Shown here piece by piece: positions 48,890 through 57,520 of a stretch of DNA of 64,000 bases. The DNA is from Stakelama marina (lineage in GTDB: Bacteria; Pseudomonadota; Alphaproteobacteria; Sphingomonadales; Sphingomonadaceae), in contig NZ_JAGRQC010000003.1 of the NCBI RefSeq assembly GCF_018122655.1, positions 434,001-498,000 of the forward strand, given 5' to 3'. The position numbers and the translations under genes are program-made. The notes under the pieces were generated by a model. That model worked only from the letters and a program-made list of their open reading frames with translations. It ran no database searches and was not told the DNA's origin. The first letter of the stretch is position 1; every line of letters starts with the position of its first letter.

Positions 48890-49622
48890 AGATCCACGAG
48901 ATCAGCGCGAGGCACAGCGCCATGAACAGCGCGATGAAGCCGAGGCTCCACGCCACCGACACATCACCCTTGCCGAAGAAGCTCCAGCGGAACCCGCTGA
49001 CCAGATAGACCACGGGATTGAACAGGCTGACCGTGCGCCACGGCTCCGGCAGCATGTCGATCGAATAGAAGGCGCCGCCGAGAAAGGTGAGCGGCGTGAC
49101 GAGCAGCGCGGGGACGATCGAAAGCTGTTCGAACCCTTGCGCCCAGACGCCGATGATGAAGCCGAACAGGCTGAAGGTCAGCGCGGTCAGCAGCAGGAAC
49201 GCGATCATCGCCAGCGGATGTTCGATGTGCAGGTTCACGAACAATGTCGAGGTGGCGAGGATGATGAGACCCAGCACCACCGACTTGGTCGCCGCCGCGC
49301 CGACATAGCCGATCACCATCTCCATCGCCGATACCGGCGCCGACAGCAATTCGTAGATCGTGCCGGTGAATTTGGGGAAGTAGATGCCGATCGAAGCGTT
49401 CGAAATGCTCTGCGTGAGGAGCGTCAGCATGATGAGGCCGGGCACGATGAAGCTGCCATAATCGACGCCGCCGACATTCTGCATGCGGCTGCCGATCGCG
49501 CCGCCGAAGACGACGAAATAAAGCGAGGTGGTGATGACCGGCGTCGCCACCGACTGCCACAGCGTACGCAGCGCACGCGCCATTTCAAAACGGTAGATCG
49601 CCCAGACGCCGTGACCGTTCAT
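48861..49622 (-). CDS. ABC-2 type transporter permease
   Basis: A 253-residue permease with six hydrophobic helices of the ABC-2 type (YadH/NodJ-like). It includes [18 protein letters not shown] and [16 protein letters not shown], then [11 protein letters not shown] and [16 protein letters not shown]. The latter two match the ABC-2 signature region. The ATG at 49620-49622 fits; the longer frame to 49769 would overlap the ATPase gene. With the ATPase it forms an exporter; the cargo (drug, lipid or polysaccharide) is unresolved. Confidence 0.92.
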   Translation of the reverse strand: MNGHGVWAIYRFEMARALRTLWQSVATPVITTSLYFVVFGGAIGSRMQNVGGVDYGSFIVPGLIMLTLLTQSISNASIGIYFPKFTGTIYELLSAPVSAMEMVIGYVGAAATKSVVLGLIILATSTLFVNLHIEHPLAMIAFLLLTALTFSLFGFIIGVWAQGFEQLSIVPALLVTPLTFLGGAFYSIDMLPEPWRTVSLFNPVVYLVSGFRWSFFGKGDVSVAWSLGFIALFMALCLALISWIFKSGYRLKS

Positions 49623-49677
49623 ATCGACGCCCCCGTCCGTTCGAGACGAACCGGAGATTGATTGCGATAGATTTTCA

Positions 49678-50619
<942 letters not shown>

Positions 50620-50682
50620 GGGGTGCCCCTTTTCGCGAAACCGACAGGTAGGAACGCGTCGCCTATTCGGCAACGAAGGCGT

Positions 50683-51429
50683 TCAGCTTTTCGTGCGCGC
50701 GGTGTCGATCATCGACTGGAGCGAATCATAGGGAACCGCACCCGACGTTACGCGGTCGCCGATCACCCAGGACGGTGTGCCCGTCATGCCGAGTTGCCCG
50801 GCAAGCTGGAGATTCTTGTCGATCTGCTGCGCGACCCGGTCCGATCCGGCGACCTTTGCCGCGCGGTCCATGTCGAGGCCGGCCGTGCGCGCGGCGTTCA
50901 TGATCGCGTCGCGCGTCACCCGCTCTGCAGCGAACAGCGTGTTGTGGAATTTCTGAAACTTGCCCTGTTCGGCGGCGGCGAGGCTCCATTCGGCGGCGGT
51001 GCGGCTTTCCTCGGTCAGGATCGGCAGCTCGCGATAGACGATGCGCACCTTGGGGTCGTTCTTCACCAGCTCGGCGATCTCGGGCAGGCTCGCGCGGCAA
51101 TAGACGCAGGCATAGTCGGTATAGACGACCACGTTGACGTCGGGATTCTTGGCACCCTGCCATGCGCTGCCGAACGGATCGACGATCGCCTGCCGATTGG
51201 CGTCGATCACCTGCGCGGTCTGCTTGTCGCGCAGCCGGTCCATCGCCTCGGGCAGGATTTCGGGATTGTCGAGGACATAGTCATGGACGACCTGCTCGAT
51301 TTCGGCGCGGCTGCCCAGCGAGGCGGGAAACAGCGCCTGGACCGCGACGACCGCCGCCGCACCGGCAAGCGCGGAGACGAGGATGAGCAGGACGAGGCGG
51401 AGCGGCGTGCGCGTAAGGGCTTCGATCAT
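50683..51429 (-). CDS. Membrane-anchored DsbA-family thiol protein
   Basis: A 248-residue protein. An N-terminal helix (LRLVLLILVSALAGAAAVVAV) anchors or secretes it, and a helical ScsC/Com1-like region (EIEQVVHDYVLDNPEIL) follows. The thioredoxin fold has the redox motif CVYC (about residue 109) and a cis-Pro region TGTPSWVI. The ATG at 51429 overlaps the M48 protease stop (ATGA). The pairing suggests a shared role in envelope disulfide quality control. Confidence 0.9.
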   Translation of the reverse strand: MIEALTRTPLRLVLLILVSALAGAAAVVAVQALFPASLGSRAEIEQVVHDYVLDNPEILPEAMDRLRDKQTAQVIDANRQAIVDPFGSAWQGAKNPDVNVVVYTDYACVYCRASLPEIAELVKNDPKVRIVYRELPILTEESRTAAEWSLAAAEQGKFQKFHNTLFAAERVTRDAIMNAARTAGLDMDRAAKVAGSDRVAQQIDKNLQLAGQLGMTGTPSWVIGDRVTSGAVPYDSLQSMIDTARTKS

Positions 51430-52784
51430 CGGCGGGGTAGCTTGCCCTTGTCTTTCAGTTCCTGAACCTGCGTCTGCGATACCATCATGATGTCCTGCGC
51501 GCGGAGCCAGTCGCGCGACCCCTTGTCGAGGCCGGCCATCGCGGTCTTCGCGCTGACGAGCGCCAGCACCGGGTCGCCGGTCAGGTTGGCGCGCTCGGCA
51601 GAGGCGAGCGCGGTGCGCGCGCGGTCGCCCTCGCGTTCATAGACGGTGCCGAGCTGGAGCCAGGCGAAGGGATTTTCGTCGTCGCGCGTGATCGCGTCGC
51701 GAAGCACGGTCTTCGCCTCGTCGAGATGGTCGCGATTGTCGGTCGAAACCAGCGCCTGGCCGAGCGTCGTTTCGATAAGCGGCGCATGATCGCTGTATTT
51801 CACCGCCTCGCGCAGCGGTGCGAGCGCCTGTTCGGGATGGCCGCCCTCGAACAGGATCTGTCCCTGCAGTTCGAGGAAATAGGGATTTTTCGGTTCCGAC
51901 TGGACGAGCGCCTGCGCCTCCGCTTCCGCGCGGTCGGGATAGCCGGCGCGGTGATAGGCATAGGCGCGCGCATAATGCGCCGGCAGCGAATTGTCGGTCA
52001 CCGGATATTTCGCCAGCACGTCGTTCATGTCGTTGACATAGCCGCGCAGCTTGGCCTGAACGAGTTCGAAGCGCTCTTCGAGCTTGGGTGGGGTCGGCTT
52101 GCCCCATGCCGACGACTGATGGAGCGTCTGCGTCAGCGCCGCCATCCGTTCGCCGGTCAGCGGGTGGCTGCGGTCGAAGCTGTTGTCCTGCGGAATGCCG
52201 AGGCGATATTCGTAATTCTGAAGCTTCTTGAAGAAGTCGAGCATCCCCTTGCCGCTGATCCCGGCGGTGTTGAGGTAGCGCGCGCCGGCCGCGTCGGCCG
52301 ACGATTCCTGCGTGCGGCTATATGCGAGATATTTGCCGAGCGCCGCGCGCTGCCCGGCGGCGAGGATGCCCGCGCCCGCTTCGCCCGCGCCGGCCGCGAT
52401 CGCCGCTACGCCGAGCAGCAGGCTGGCGATCGACACGCCGGTTGCGCTCTTCATGCCGCGATCGGCTAGCGGAACGTGTCCGCCGGCGATATGGCCGAGT
52501 TCGTGGGCGATGACGCCCTGAACCTCGTTGGCATTGTCGGCGGCGTCGATCAGGCCCGAATGCACGAACACCACTTGCCCGCCCGCGACGAACGCGTTGA
52601 TGCTGGGGTCCTGAAGCACGATGATCTGGACATTCTTTGGCGACAGACCCGCCGCCTCGATGATCGGACGGGTCATGTCCTTCATCAGCGCTTCGGTTTC
52701 GGTGTCGCGCAGAATGGTCTGCGCATAGGCGGGCTGGACCGCGAACAGGCAGAACAGCGCGATGAGCGCAGCAAGTCGCTTCAT
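51426..52784 (-). CDS. M48 metalloprotease with TPR repeats (BepA-like)
   Basis: A 452-residue periplasmic protease/chaperone. The signal peptide is MKRLAALIALFCLFAVQPAYA. The zinc motif is VIAHELGHIAGGH (near residue 95), with the distal glutamate in QESSADAAGARYL (about 158). The second half holds TPR-like helical repeats (KNPYFLELQGQILFEGG, PFAWLQLGTVYEREGD). BepA (YfgC) helps assemble LptD and other OMPs or degrades misfolded ones; that function is inferred here. It is coupled to a DsbA-like gene. Confidence 0.93.
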   Translation of the reverse strand: MKRLAALIALFCLFAVQPAYAQTILRDTETEALMKDMTRPIIEAAGLSPKNVQIIVLQDPSINAFVAGGQVVFVHSGLIDAADNANEVQGVIAHELGHIAGGHVPLADRGMKSATGVSIASLLLGVAAIAAGAGEAGAGILAAGQRAALGKYLAYSRTQESSADAAGARYLNTAGISGKGMLDFFKKLQNYEYRLGIPQDNSFDRSHPLTGERMAALTQTLHQSSAWGKPTPPKLEERFELVQAKLRGYVNDMNDVLAKYPVTDNSLPAHYARAYAYHRAGYPDRAEAEAQALVQSEPKNPYFLELQGQILFEGGHPEQALAPLREAVKYSDHAPLIETTLGQALVSTDNRDHLDEAKTVLRDAITRDDENPFAWLQLGTVYEREGDRARTALASAERANLTGDPVLALVSAKTAMAGLDKGSRDWLRAQDIMMVSQTQVQELKDKGKLPRR

Positions 52785-52893
52785 GATCGGCTTGTCGATC
52801 AGGTCACGTCTCCGTCAGGTCCGTCCCGTCCGGTCTTGCGCCGGTACTTCCCATCTCTGGCCGCGTCCGGCTGAACTTCGGCTGAAGCCGGTC

Positions 52894-52928
52894 GGCGGAC
52901 GCGCGGACAGATGTGTCGCGCGTCCGCC
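52894..52928 (-). terminator. Stem-loop just past rne stop
   Basis: GGCGGACGCGCG (52894-52905) pairs perfectly with CGCGCGTCCGCC (52917-52928) around an 11-base loop, starting 9 bp past the rne stop. There is no T-tract. As at 10593-10632, it could be a stability hairpin rather than an intrinsic terminator. Confidence 0.5.
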
Positions 52929-52937
52929 ATGTCCCGA

Positions 52938-55568
52938 TCAGCCGCCGAAGGTGCGCTGCCACCAGCCGCGACGCGGGCTGGCATCGCCGCCCTCATCGGC
53001 GTCACCTTCGCCCGCGGCGTTGTCGCCCGTGCCGGCATCGGCCGTCGTGGCGCCATCGCCGCCCTTGTCCGCAGGCGCGGTCTCCGCTGCCGGTTCGAGA
53101 TCCTGCTCGACCGGTTCCGCCTTGGGCGCAGCCTTGCGCCGACGGCGCGGCTTCGGCGCGGGCGCTTCCTCGGCGCCATCCGACTCCGCTTCCTTGGCGG
53201 GGGCGTCCTCGGCGGGCGCTTCGGCCTTTTTGCGGCGGGTACGCTTTGGCTTGGGCTTTTCGGCAGGTTCGGCGGCGGCCTCTTCCGCAGGCTTTTCCGG
53301 CGTCGTGTCGGCCTTGGCGCTATCCTCTTCGGCGCGCGCCTTGGGCCGACGGCGTGTCCGCTTCGGCTTGGCCTCGGCTTCGGGAGCGGGTTCGCTTACC
53401 GGCGCCGCTTCGGCGGGCTCGGCCGGAGCCTCGGCAGGCGCTTCGGCTTCTGCCTGGCTATCCTGCTGCGATTCGTCGCTCTTCGCCTCGCCCGAATCGC
53501 CGCGATTGCGACGACCGCCGCGGCGACCGCGCCGACGACGCTTCGGCTTTTCCTGTTCGCCGTCGTCCGACGGCTGCTCGGTTTGCTTGTCTTCCTCCTC
53601 GTCGGAGTCGGAGCCGTCCGAATCGTCGTCCTGCCGCTGTTCGGCATCGCGACCGCGACCGCGTCGTCCACGCCGACGCCGGCGACGACGGCGGCCATTG
53701 CCTTCGCCTTCGCCTTCGCCTTCGCTGTCGTCGTCGCGCGATTCGGTGTCTTCCTGCTCTTCCTCGTCTTCCTCGATGAAATCCTCTTCGGGCTCCTCGA
53801 TCGGGGGTTCGATGCGCGGAGCGTGCGCCGGCGGCGGACCGGATGCCTCTACCGACATCCGCGCGCCCTCGACCTCGCCATCGGACATGATCTCGACCGA
53901 CACGCCATAGCGCTCTTCGATCTCGGCAATGTCGGCGCGCTTCTTGTTGAGGACGTAGAAAGCGGCTTCCTGGCTGCAGCGCAGCGTCAGCAGCGACCCG
54001 CGACCGCGTGCCGCCTCGTCGTCGAGCAGGCGCAGCGCCGAAAGCCCGGCCGAGGATGCGGTGCGGACGAGCCCGGTGCCTTCGCAATGCGGGCAGGTGA
54101 CGGTGGACGCTTCGAGCACGCCGGTGCGCAGTCGCTGGCGGCTCATCTCCATCAGCCCGAAGGCGGAGATGCGGCCGACCTGGATGCGCGCACGATCGTT
54201 CTTGAGCGCCTCCTTCATCGCCTTTTCGACCTTACGGACGTTGGAATTGTGATCCATGTCGATGAAGTCGATGACGACAAGGCCCGCCATGTCGCGCAGG
54301 CGAAGCTGACGCGCGATTTCGTGCGCGGCCTCGAGATTGGTCGCGGTCGCGGTCTGCTCGATATTATGTTCGCGCGTCGACCGGCCCGAGTTGATGTCGA
54401 TCGACACCAGCGCCTCGGTCGGGTTGATGACCAGATAGCCGCCCGATTTGAGCTGGACGACGGGGTGGTACATCGCCGCGAGCTGATCCTCGACATGATG
54501 GCGCTGGAACAGCGGCACCGCGTCCGAATATTGCTTCACGCGCCGGGCATGGCTCGGCATCAGCAGCTTCATGAAGTCCTTGGCCTGGCGATAGCCTTCC
54601 TCGCCCTCGACCACGACCTCGCTGATCTCGCGGTTGTAGATGTCGCGGATCGCCCGCTTGATGAGGTCGCTGTCGCCGTAAACCAGCGCGGGTGCGCTCG
54701 ATTTGAGCGTCTGTTCGCGAATCCCGTCCCACAGCCGCGCGAGATAATCGAAGTCGCGCTTGATCTCGGTCTTGGTGCGCTGCAGCCCGGCGGTGCGGAC
54801 GATGCAGCCCATCGTCGGCGGCAGCTTCAGCTCCGCCATGATGCCCTTCAGCCGCTTGCGGTCGCCCGCGTTCGAGATCTTGCGGCTGATCCCGCCGCCA
54901 TGCGCGGTGTTGGGCATCAGCACGCAGTAGCGGCCGGCGAGCGACAGATAGGTGGTCAGCGCGGCGCCCTTGTTGCCGCGTTCTTCCTTCACGACCTGGA
55001 CGAGCAGCACCTGACGGCGGCGGATGACGTCCTGGATCTTGTAGCGCTTGCGCAGCGACATACGGCGCTGGCGCAGCGCCTCGGCCGCGCTTTCCTTGTC
55101 GCCCTTGCCCTTTCGGCGTCCGCGGCCGCGCTTGGCGTCGCCTTCCGAATCGTCCGAAGCCTCGGCGTCTTCGTCGCCCTCATTCTCGTCGTCGTGCGAG
55201 CGTTCGACCAGTTCGACGGCGCCGTCGCCATCGTCCTCGTCGACCTCTTCCTCGGCGCGCAGCGCGGCTTCCTCGGCGGCGTGTTCGGCCTCTTCGGCGA
55301 GCAGCGCGTCGCGGTCTTCCTTGGGGATCTGGTAATAGTCGGGGTGGATTTCGCTGAAGGCGAGGAAGCCGTGGCGGTTGCCGCCATAATCGACGAACGC
55401 CGCCTGCAGCGACGGTTCGACGCGGGTTACTTTCGCCAGATAGATATTGCCCTTGAGCTGCTTTCGCTCGGCGGACTCGAAATCAAACTCCTCGATTCGG
55501 TTTCCCTTGACGACAGCCACGCGGGTTTCCTCCCGGTGACGTGCGTCGATCAACATACGCATGGTCAT
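52938..55568 (-). CDS. rne: Ribonuclease E/G
   Basis: An 876-residue RNase E, main mRNA decay and rRNA/tRNA processing nuclease. The S1 domain (about 36-210) is split by a highly acidic insert (about 90-160, EEEVDEDDGDGAVE). Catalytic Asp residues lie in VSIDINSGR and LVVIDFIDMDHNS (about 390-435), and the zinc-link in CPHCEGTGL (about 489). From about 575 a disordered acidic then Lys/Arg/Ala/Pro-rich tail would scaffold a degradosome. GGAG precedes the ATG at 55566-55568. The long upstream gap is described separately. Confidence 0.95.
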   Translation of the reverse strand: MTMRMLIDARHREETRVAVVKGNRIEEFDFESAERKQLKGNIYLAKVTRVEPSLQAAFVDYGGNRHGFLAFSEIHPDYYQIPKEDRDALLAEEAEHAAEEAALRAEEEVDEDDGDGAVELVERSHDDENEGDEDAEASDDSEGDAKRGRGRRKGKGDKESAAEALRQRRMSLRKRYKIQDVIRRRQVLLVQVVKEERGNKGAALTTYLSLAGRYCVLMPNTAHGGGISRKISNAGDRKRLKGIMAELKLPPTMGCIVRTAGLQRTKTEIKRDFDYLARLWDGIREQTLKSSAPALVYGDSDLIKRAIRDIYNREISEVVVEGEEGYRQAKDFMKLLMPSHARRVKQYSDAVPLFQRHHVEDQLAAMYHPVVQLKSGGYLVINPTEALVSIDINSGRSTREHNIEQTATATNLEAAHEIARQLRLRDMAGLVVIDFIDMDHNSNVRKVEKAMKEALKNDRARIQVGRISAFGLMEMSRQRLRTGVLEASTVTCPHCEGTGLVRTASSAGLSALRLLDDEAARGRGSLLTLRCSQEAAFYVLNKKRADIAEIEERYGVSVEIMSDGEVEGARMSVEASGPPPAHAPRIEPPIEEPEEDFIEEDEEEQEDTESRDDDSEGEGEGEGNGRRRRRRRRGRRGRGRDAEQRQDDDSDGSDSDEEEDKQTEQPSDDGEQEKPKRRRRGRRGGRRNRGDSGEAKSDESQQDSQAEAEAPAEAPAEPAEAAPVSEPAPEAEAKPKRTRRRPKARAEEDSAKADTTPEKPAEEAAAEPAEKPKPKRTRRKKAEAPAEDAPAKEAESDGAEEAPAPKPRRRRKAAPKAEPVEQDLEPAAETAPADKGGDGATTADAGTGDNAAGEGDADEGGDASPRRGWWQRTFGG

Positions 55569-56023
55569 TTATGATTCTCCGGGCGCGCCGGCCGAAAGTC
55601 CCCGGCGGCGCGCGATCAACAGTAAGGGCAGGGCGGAAAAACCTCCGGCCTGCGGTCTTGAACTCGTGAAATGCTGCTGCTGCCGGGGCGCGAGCGGACC
55701 GATGGTCCGACGCTTCCGCCGCCGCGCGTCCGAACTGTGGAACGCTATTGTGCGGGCGGAACGGAACTTGCCACATGCAGCTTCAACCTGAATGACCGCT
55801 CACACGCGGGAATTCGCGGTGCGCGGGGAAATTTGGCCGGCGACTTCCGCGATTTCGCGGTGCCGGTACCCGTTGCCTAGCACCCGCGCCGCGGCGCGGC
55901 AACACTGTCGCGAAACCGGCAACATCCTGCCGCCCGGCGGCAACGCTTTGCCGATTATGGCTTACGCGCCATTAACCGCATCGCTTCACCGCACCTTGAA
56001 ATGACCGCTGCCAGACATGGTGC
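55569..56023. other. Long intergenic region upstream of rne and the amidase gene
   Basis: A 455-bp divergent gap without a credible gene. It is GC-rich on the rne side, with several self-complementary segments (for example CCGGGCGCGCCGGCC near 55580 and GCGGGGAAATTTGGCC near 55825). It must contain the rne promoter and, if other alphaproteobacteria are a guide, a long 5' leader open to autoregulation. The right end supplies the amidase promoter. No riboswitch class is recognised. Confidence 0.5.
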
Positions 56024-57301
56024 ATGGACTGGGTAAGCGGAATCTTCAGCATGCTTTTTGGCTGGACCGGCGCACTTTCAACGCGGCATATCGGACGCGT
56101 GGGCATTCTTCTGGCAATTCTCGCGGGCTGGTTCACCGGCACGCCGGGCTGGGCGTCGACGATCCAGGACATTCGCGTGCACAATGACCGGATCGTCATT
56201 CGCTTCGACGGGCGGGTCAGCGATGCCAGCGCCTTCATGCTCGACAGCCCGCGCCGGATCGCGGTCGATGTCGGCGGCGCGGACCCGGGGCGCAAGCCGG
56301 TTGTCGGCGGCCCGGTGGCCGATGTCCGCCAGGCGTCGCATGGCGGGGATTCGGCGCGCGTCGTGTTCGACCTGTCGCGCCCCGCGATCGTCACGCGAGG
56401 CGATTTCGGCAGCGACGGCCATACGCTCACCCTGGCGCTGCGCACCGTCGACGATGCCCGGTTCGCGAGTGCTGCGGCGCAAGGCAGGTTGCGCTTCCTG
56501 CCGCCGTTCAGTTTCGGGCATTCCAGTCGCGACCGCGGATACAGCGTTTCGGTGCCCGTTCCCGCCGTGCACCGTTCGGCGGCATTGCCGCATGTCTATG
56601 GCGACGATCCCAGCCGGCCGCTGGTCGTGATCGATGCGGGGCATGGCGGGCACGATCCCGGCGCGATCGGCGTCGATGGCCTGCGCGAGAAGGATATCAC
56701 GCTCAAGACCGCGCTCGCGATCAAGGACGAGCTGCTCAAATCGCACCGCGTCCGCGTCGCGCTGACGCGCGAGGACGACCGCTTCCTCGTCCTGCGTCAG
56801 CGCTTTGCGATCGCGCGCAAGCTGGGCGCCGATCTGTTCATCTCGATTCACTGCGACAGTGCGGCCAATCCCGACGCGACCGGGGCGACCGCCTATACGC
56901 TGTCCGAAGTGGCGTCGGACAAGGAAGCCGCCCGGCTCGCCGCGCGCGAGAACAAGGCCGACATTATCGCCGGGGTCGATCTCGACGACGAACCCGCCGA
57001 TATTTCCTCGATCCTGATCGACCTGACGCAGCGCCAGACGATGAACGCCTCATCGGGATTCGCCCGGCTGCTGGGGCGCGAGGCGAAGCCGCTGATCGCG
57101 ACGAAGGACAATTTCCACCGCATGGCGTCGCTGATGGTGCTCAAGGCGCCCGACATGCCCTCGATCCTGTTCGAAACCGGCTATATCTCGAACCCGCACG
57201 ACGCCGCGTTCCTCAATTCGACCGCCGGCCGCGAAAAGATCGCCGAGAGCGTGCGCCACGCGGTCGAGATCCATTTCGCCAAGCAATACGCCTCTCGCTG
57301 A
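56024..57301 (+). CDS. N-acetylmuramoyl-L-alanine amidase with AMIN domain
   Basis: A 425-residue cell-separation amidase (AmiC-like). The N-terminal signal/anchor VGILLAILAGWFTGTPGWA is followed by an AMIN domain (about 45-140, IQDIRVHNDRIVIRFDG). The catalytic amidase_3 domain (from about residue 200) has the zinc motif VVIDAGHGGHDPGAIG, SIHCDSAA and ILFETGYISNPHDAAF. The ATG at 56024 includes a plausible n-region. It precedes the PBP1A gene by about 220 bp on the same strand, a common pairing for wall growth. Confidence 0.93.
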   Translation: MDWVSGIFSMLFGWTGALSTRHIGRVGILLAILAGWFTGTPGWASTIQDIRVHNDRIVIRFDGRVSDASAFMLDSPRRIAVDVGGADPGRKPVVGGPVADVRQASHGGDSARVVFDLSRPAIVTRGDFGSDGHTLTLALRTVDDARFASAAAQGRLRFLPPFSFGHSSRDRGYSVSVPVPAVHRSAALPHVYGDDPSRPLVVIDAGHGGHDPGAIGVDGLREKDITLKTALAIKDELLKSHRVRVALTREDDRFLVLRQRFAIARKLGADLFISIHCDSAANPDATGATAYTLSEVASDKEAARLAARENKADIIAGVDLDDEPADISSILIDLTQRQTMNASSGFARLLGREAKPLIATKDNFHRMASLMVLKAPDMPSILFETGYISNPHDAAFLNSTAGREKIAESVRHAVEIHFAKQYASR

Positions 57302-57520
57302 CAGTTTCGGCGCTTGAGCGACAGACGGACCGGCAAGCGCGGGAAATCCTGTTGCGGCTTGTGACCCCTGCCGGGGCGGTGCGCCTTTTGGCCGATGGCC
57401 GCGTCGCGCGTCGGCTCCGGTGCCTTGGCATCGCATCCTGCTTGCTTCTCGCCACAGGCCAAAATTCGCACTGTGCCGGGCATTGCCGTTTGCGCGCGCA
57501 GGCCGTAGACCCCGCTCGAT
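57302..57520. other. Intergenic region before PBP1A
   Basis: A 219-bp gap on the + strand between amidase and PBP1A. No stable T-tract terminator or clear promoter was seen. Read-through of the amidase transcript is possible but not shown. Confidence 0.3.

Noticed and set aside
53150-53720. Tandem repeats in the rne tail as a repeat array
   Set aside because: Imperfect codon-level low complexity of Ala/Glu/Pro and Arg, not spaced repeats; no CRISPR structure.
52911-55574. A long + strand frame opposite rne
   Set aside because: Mirror of the rne acidic and basic repeats.
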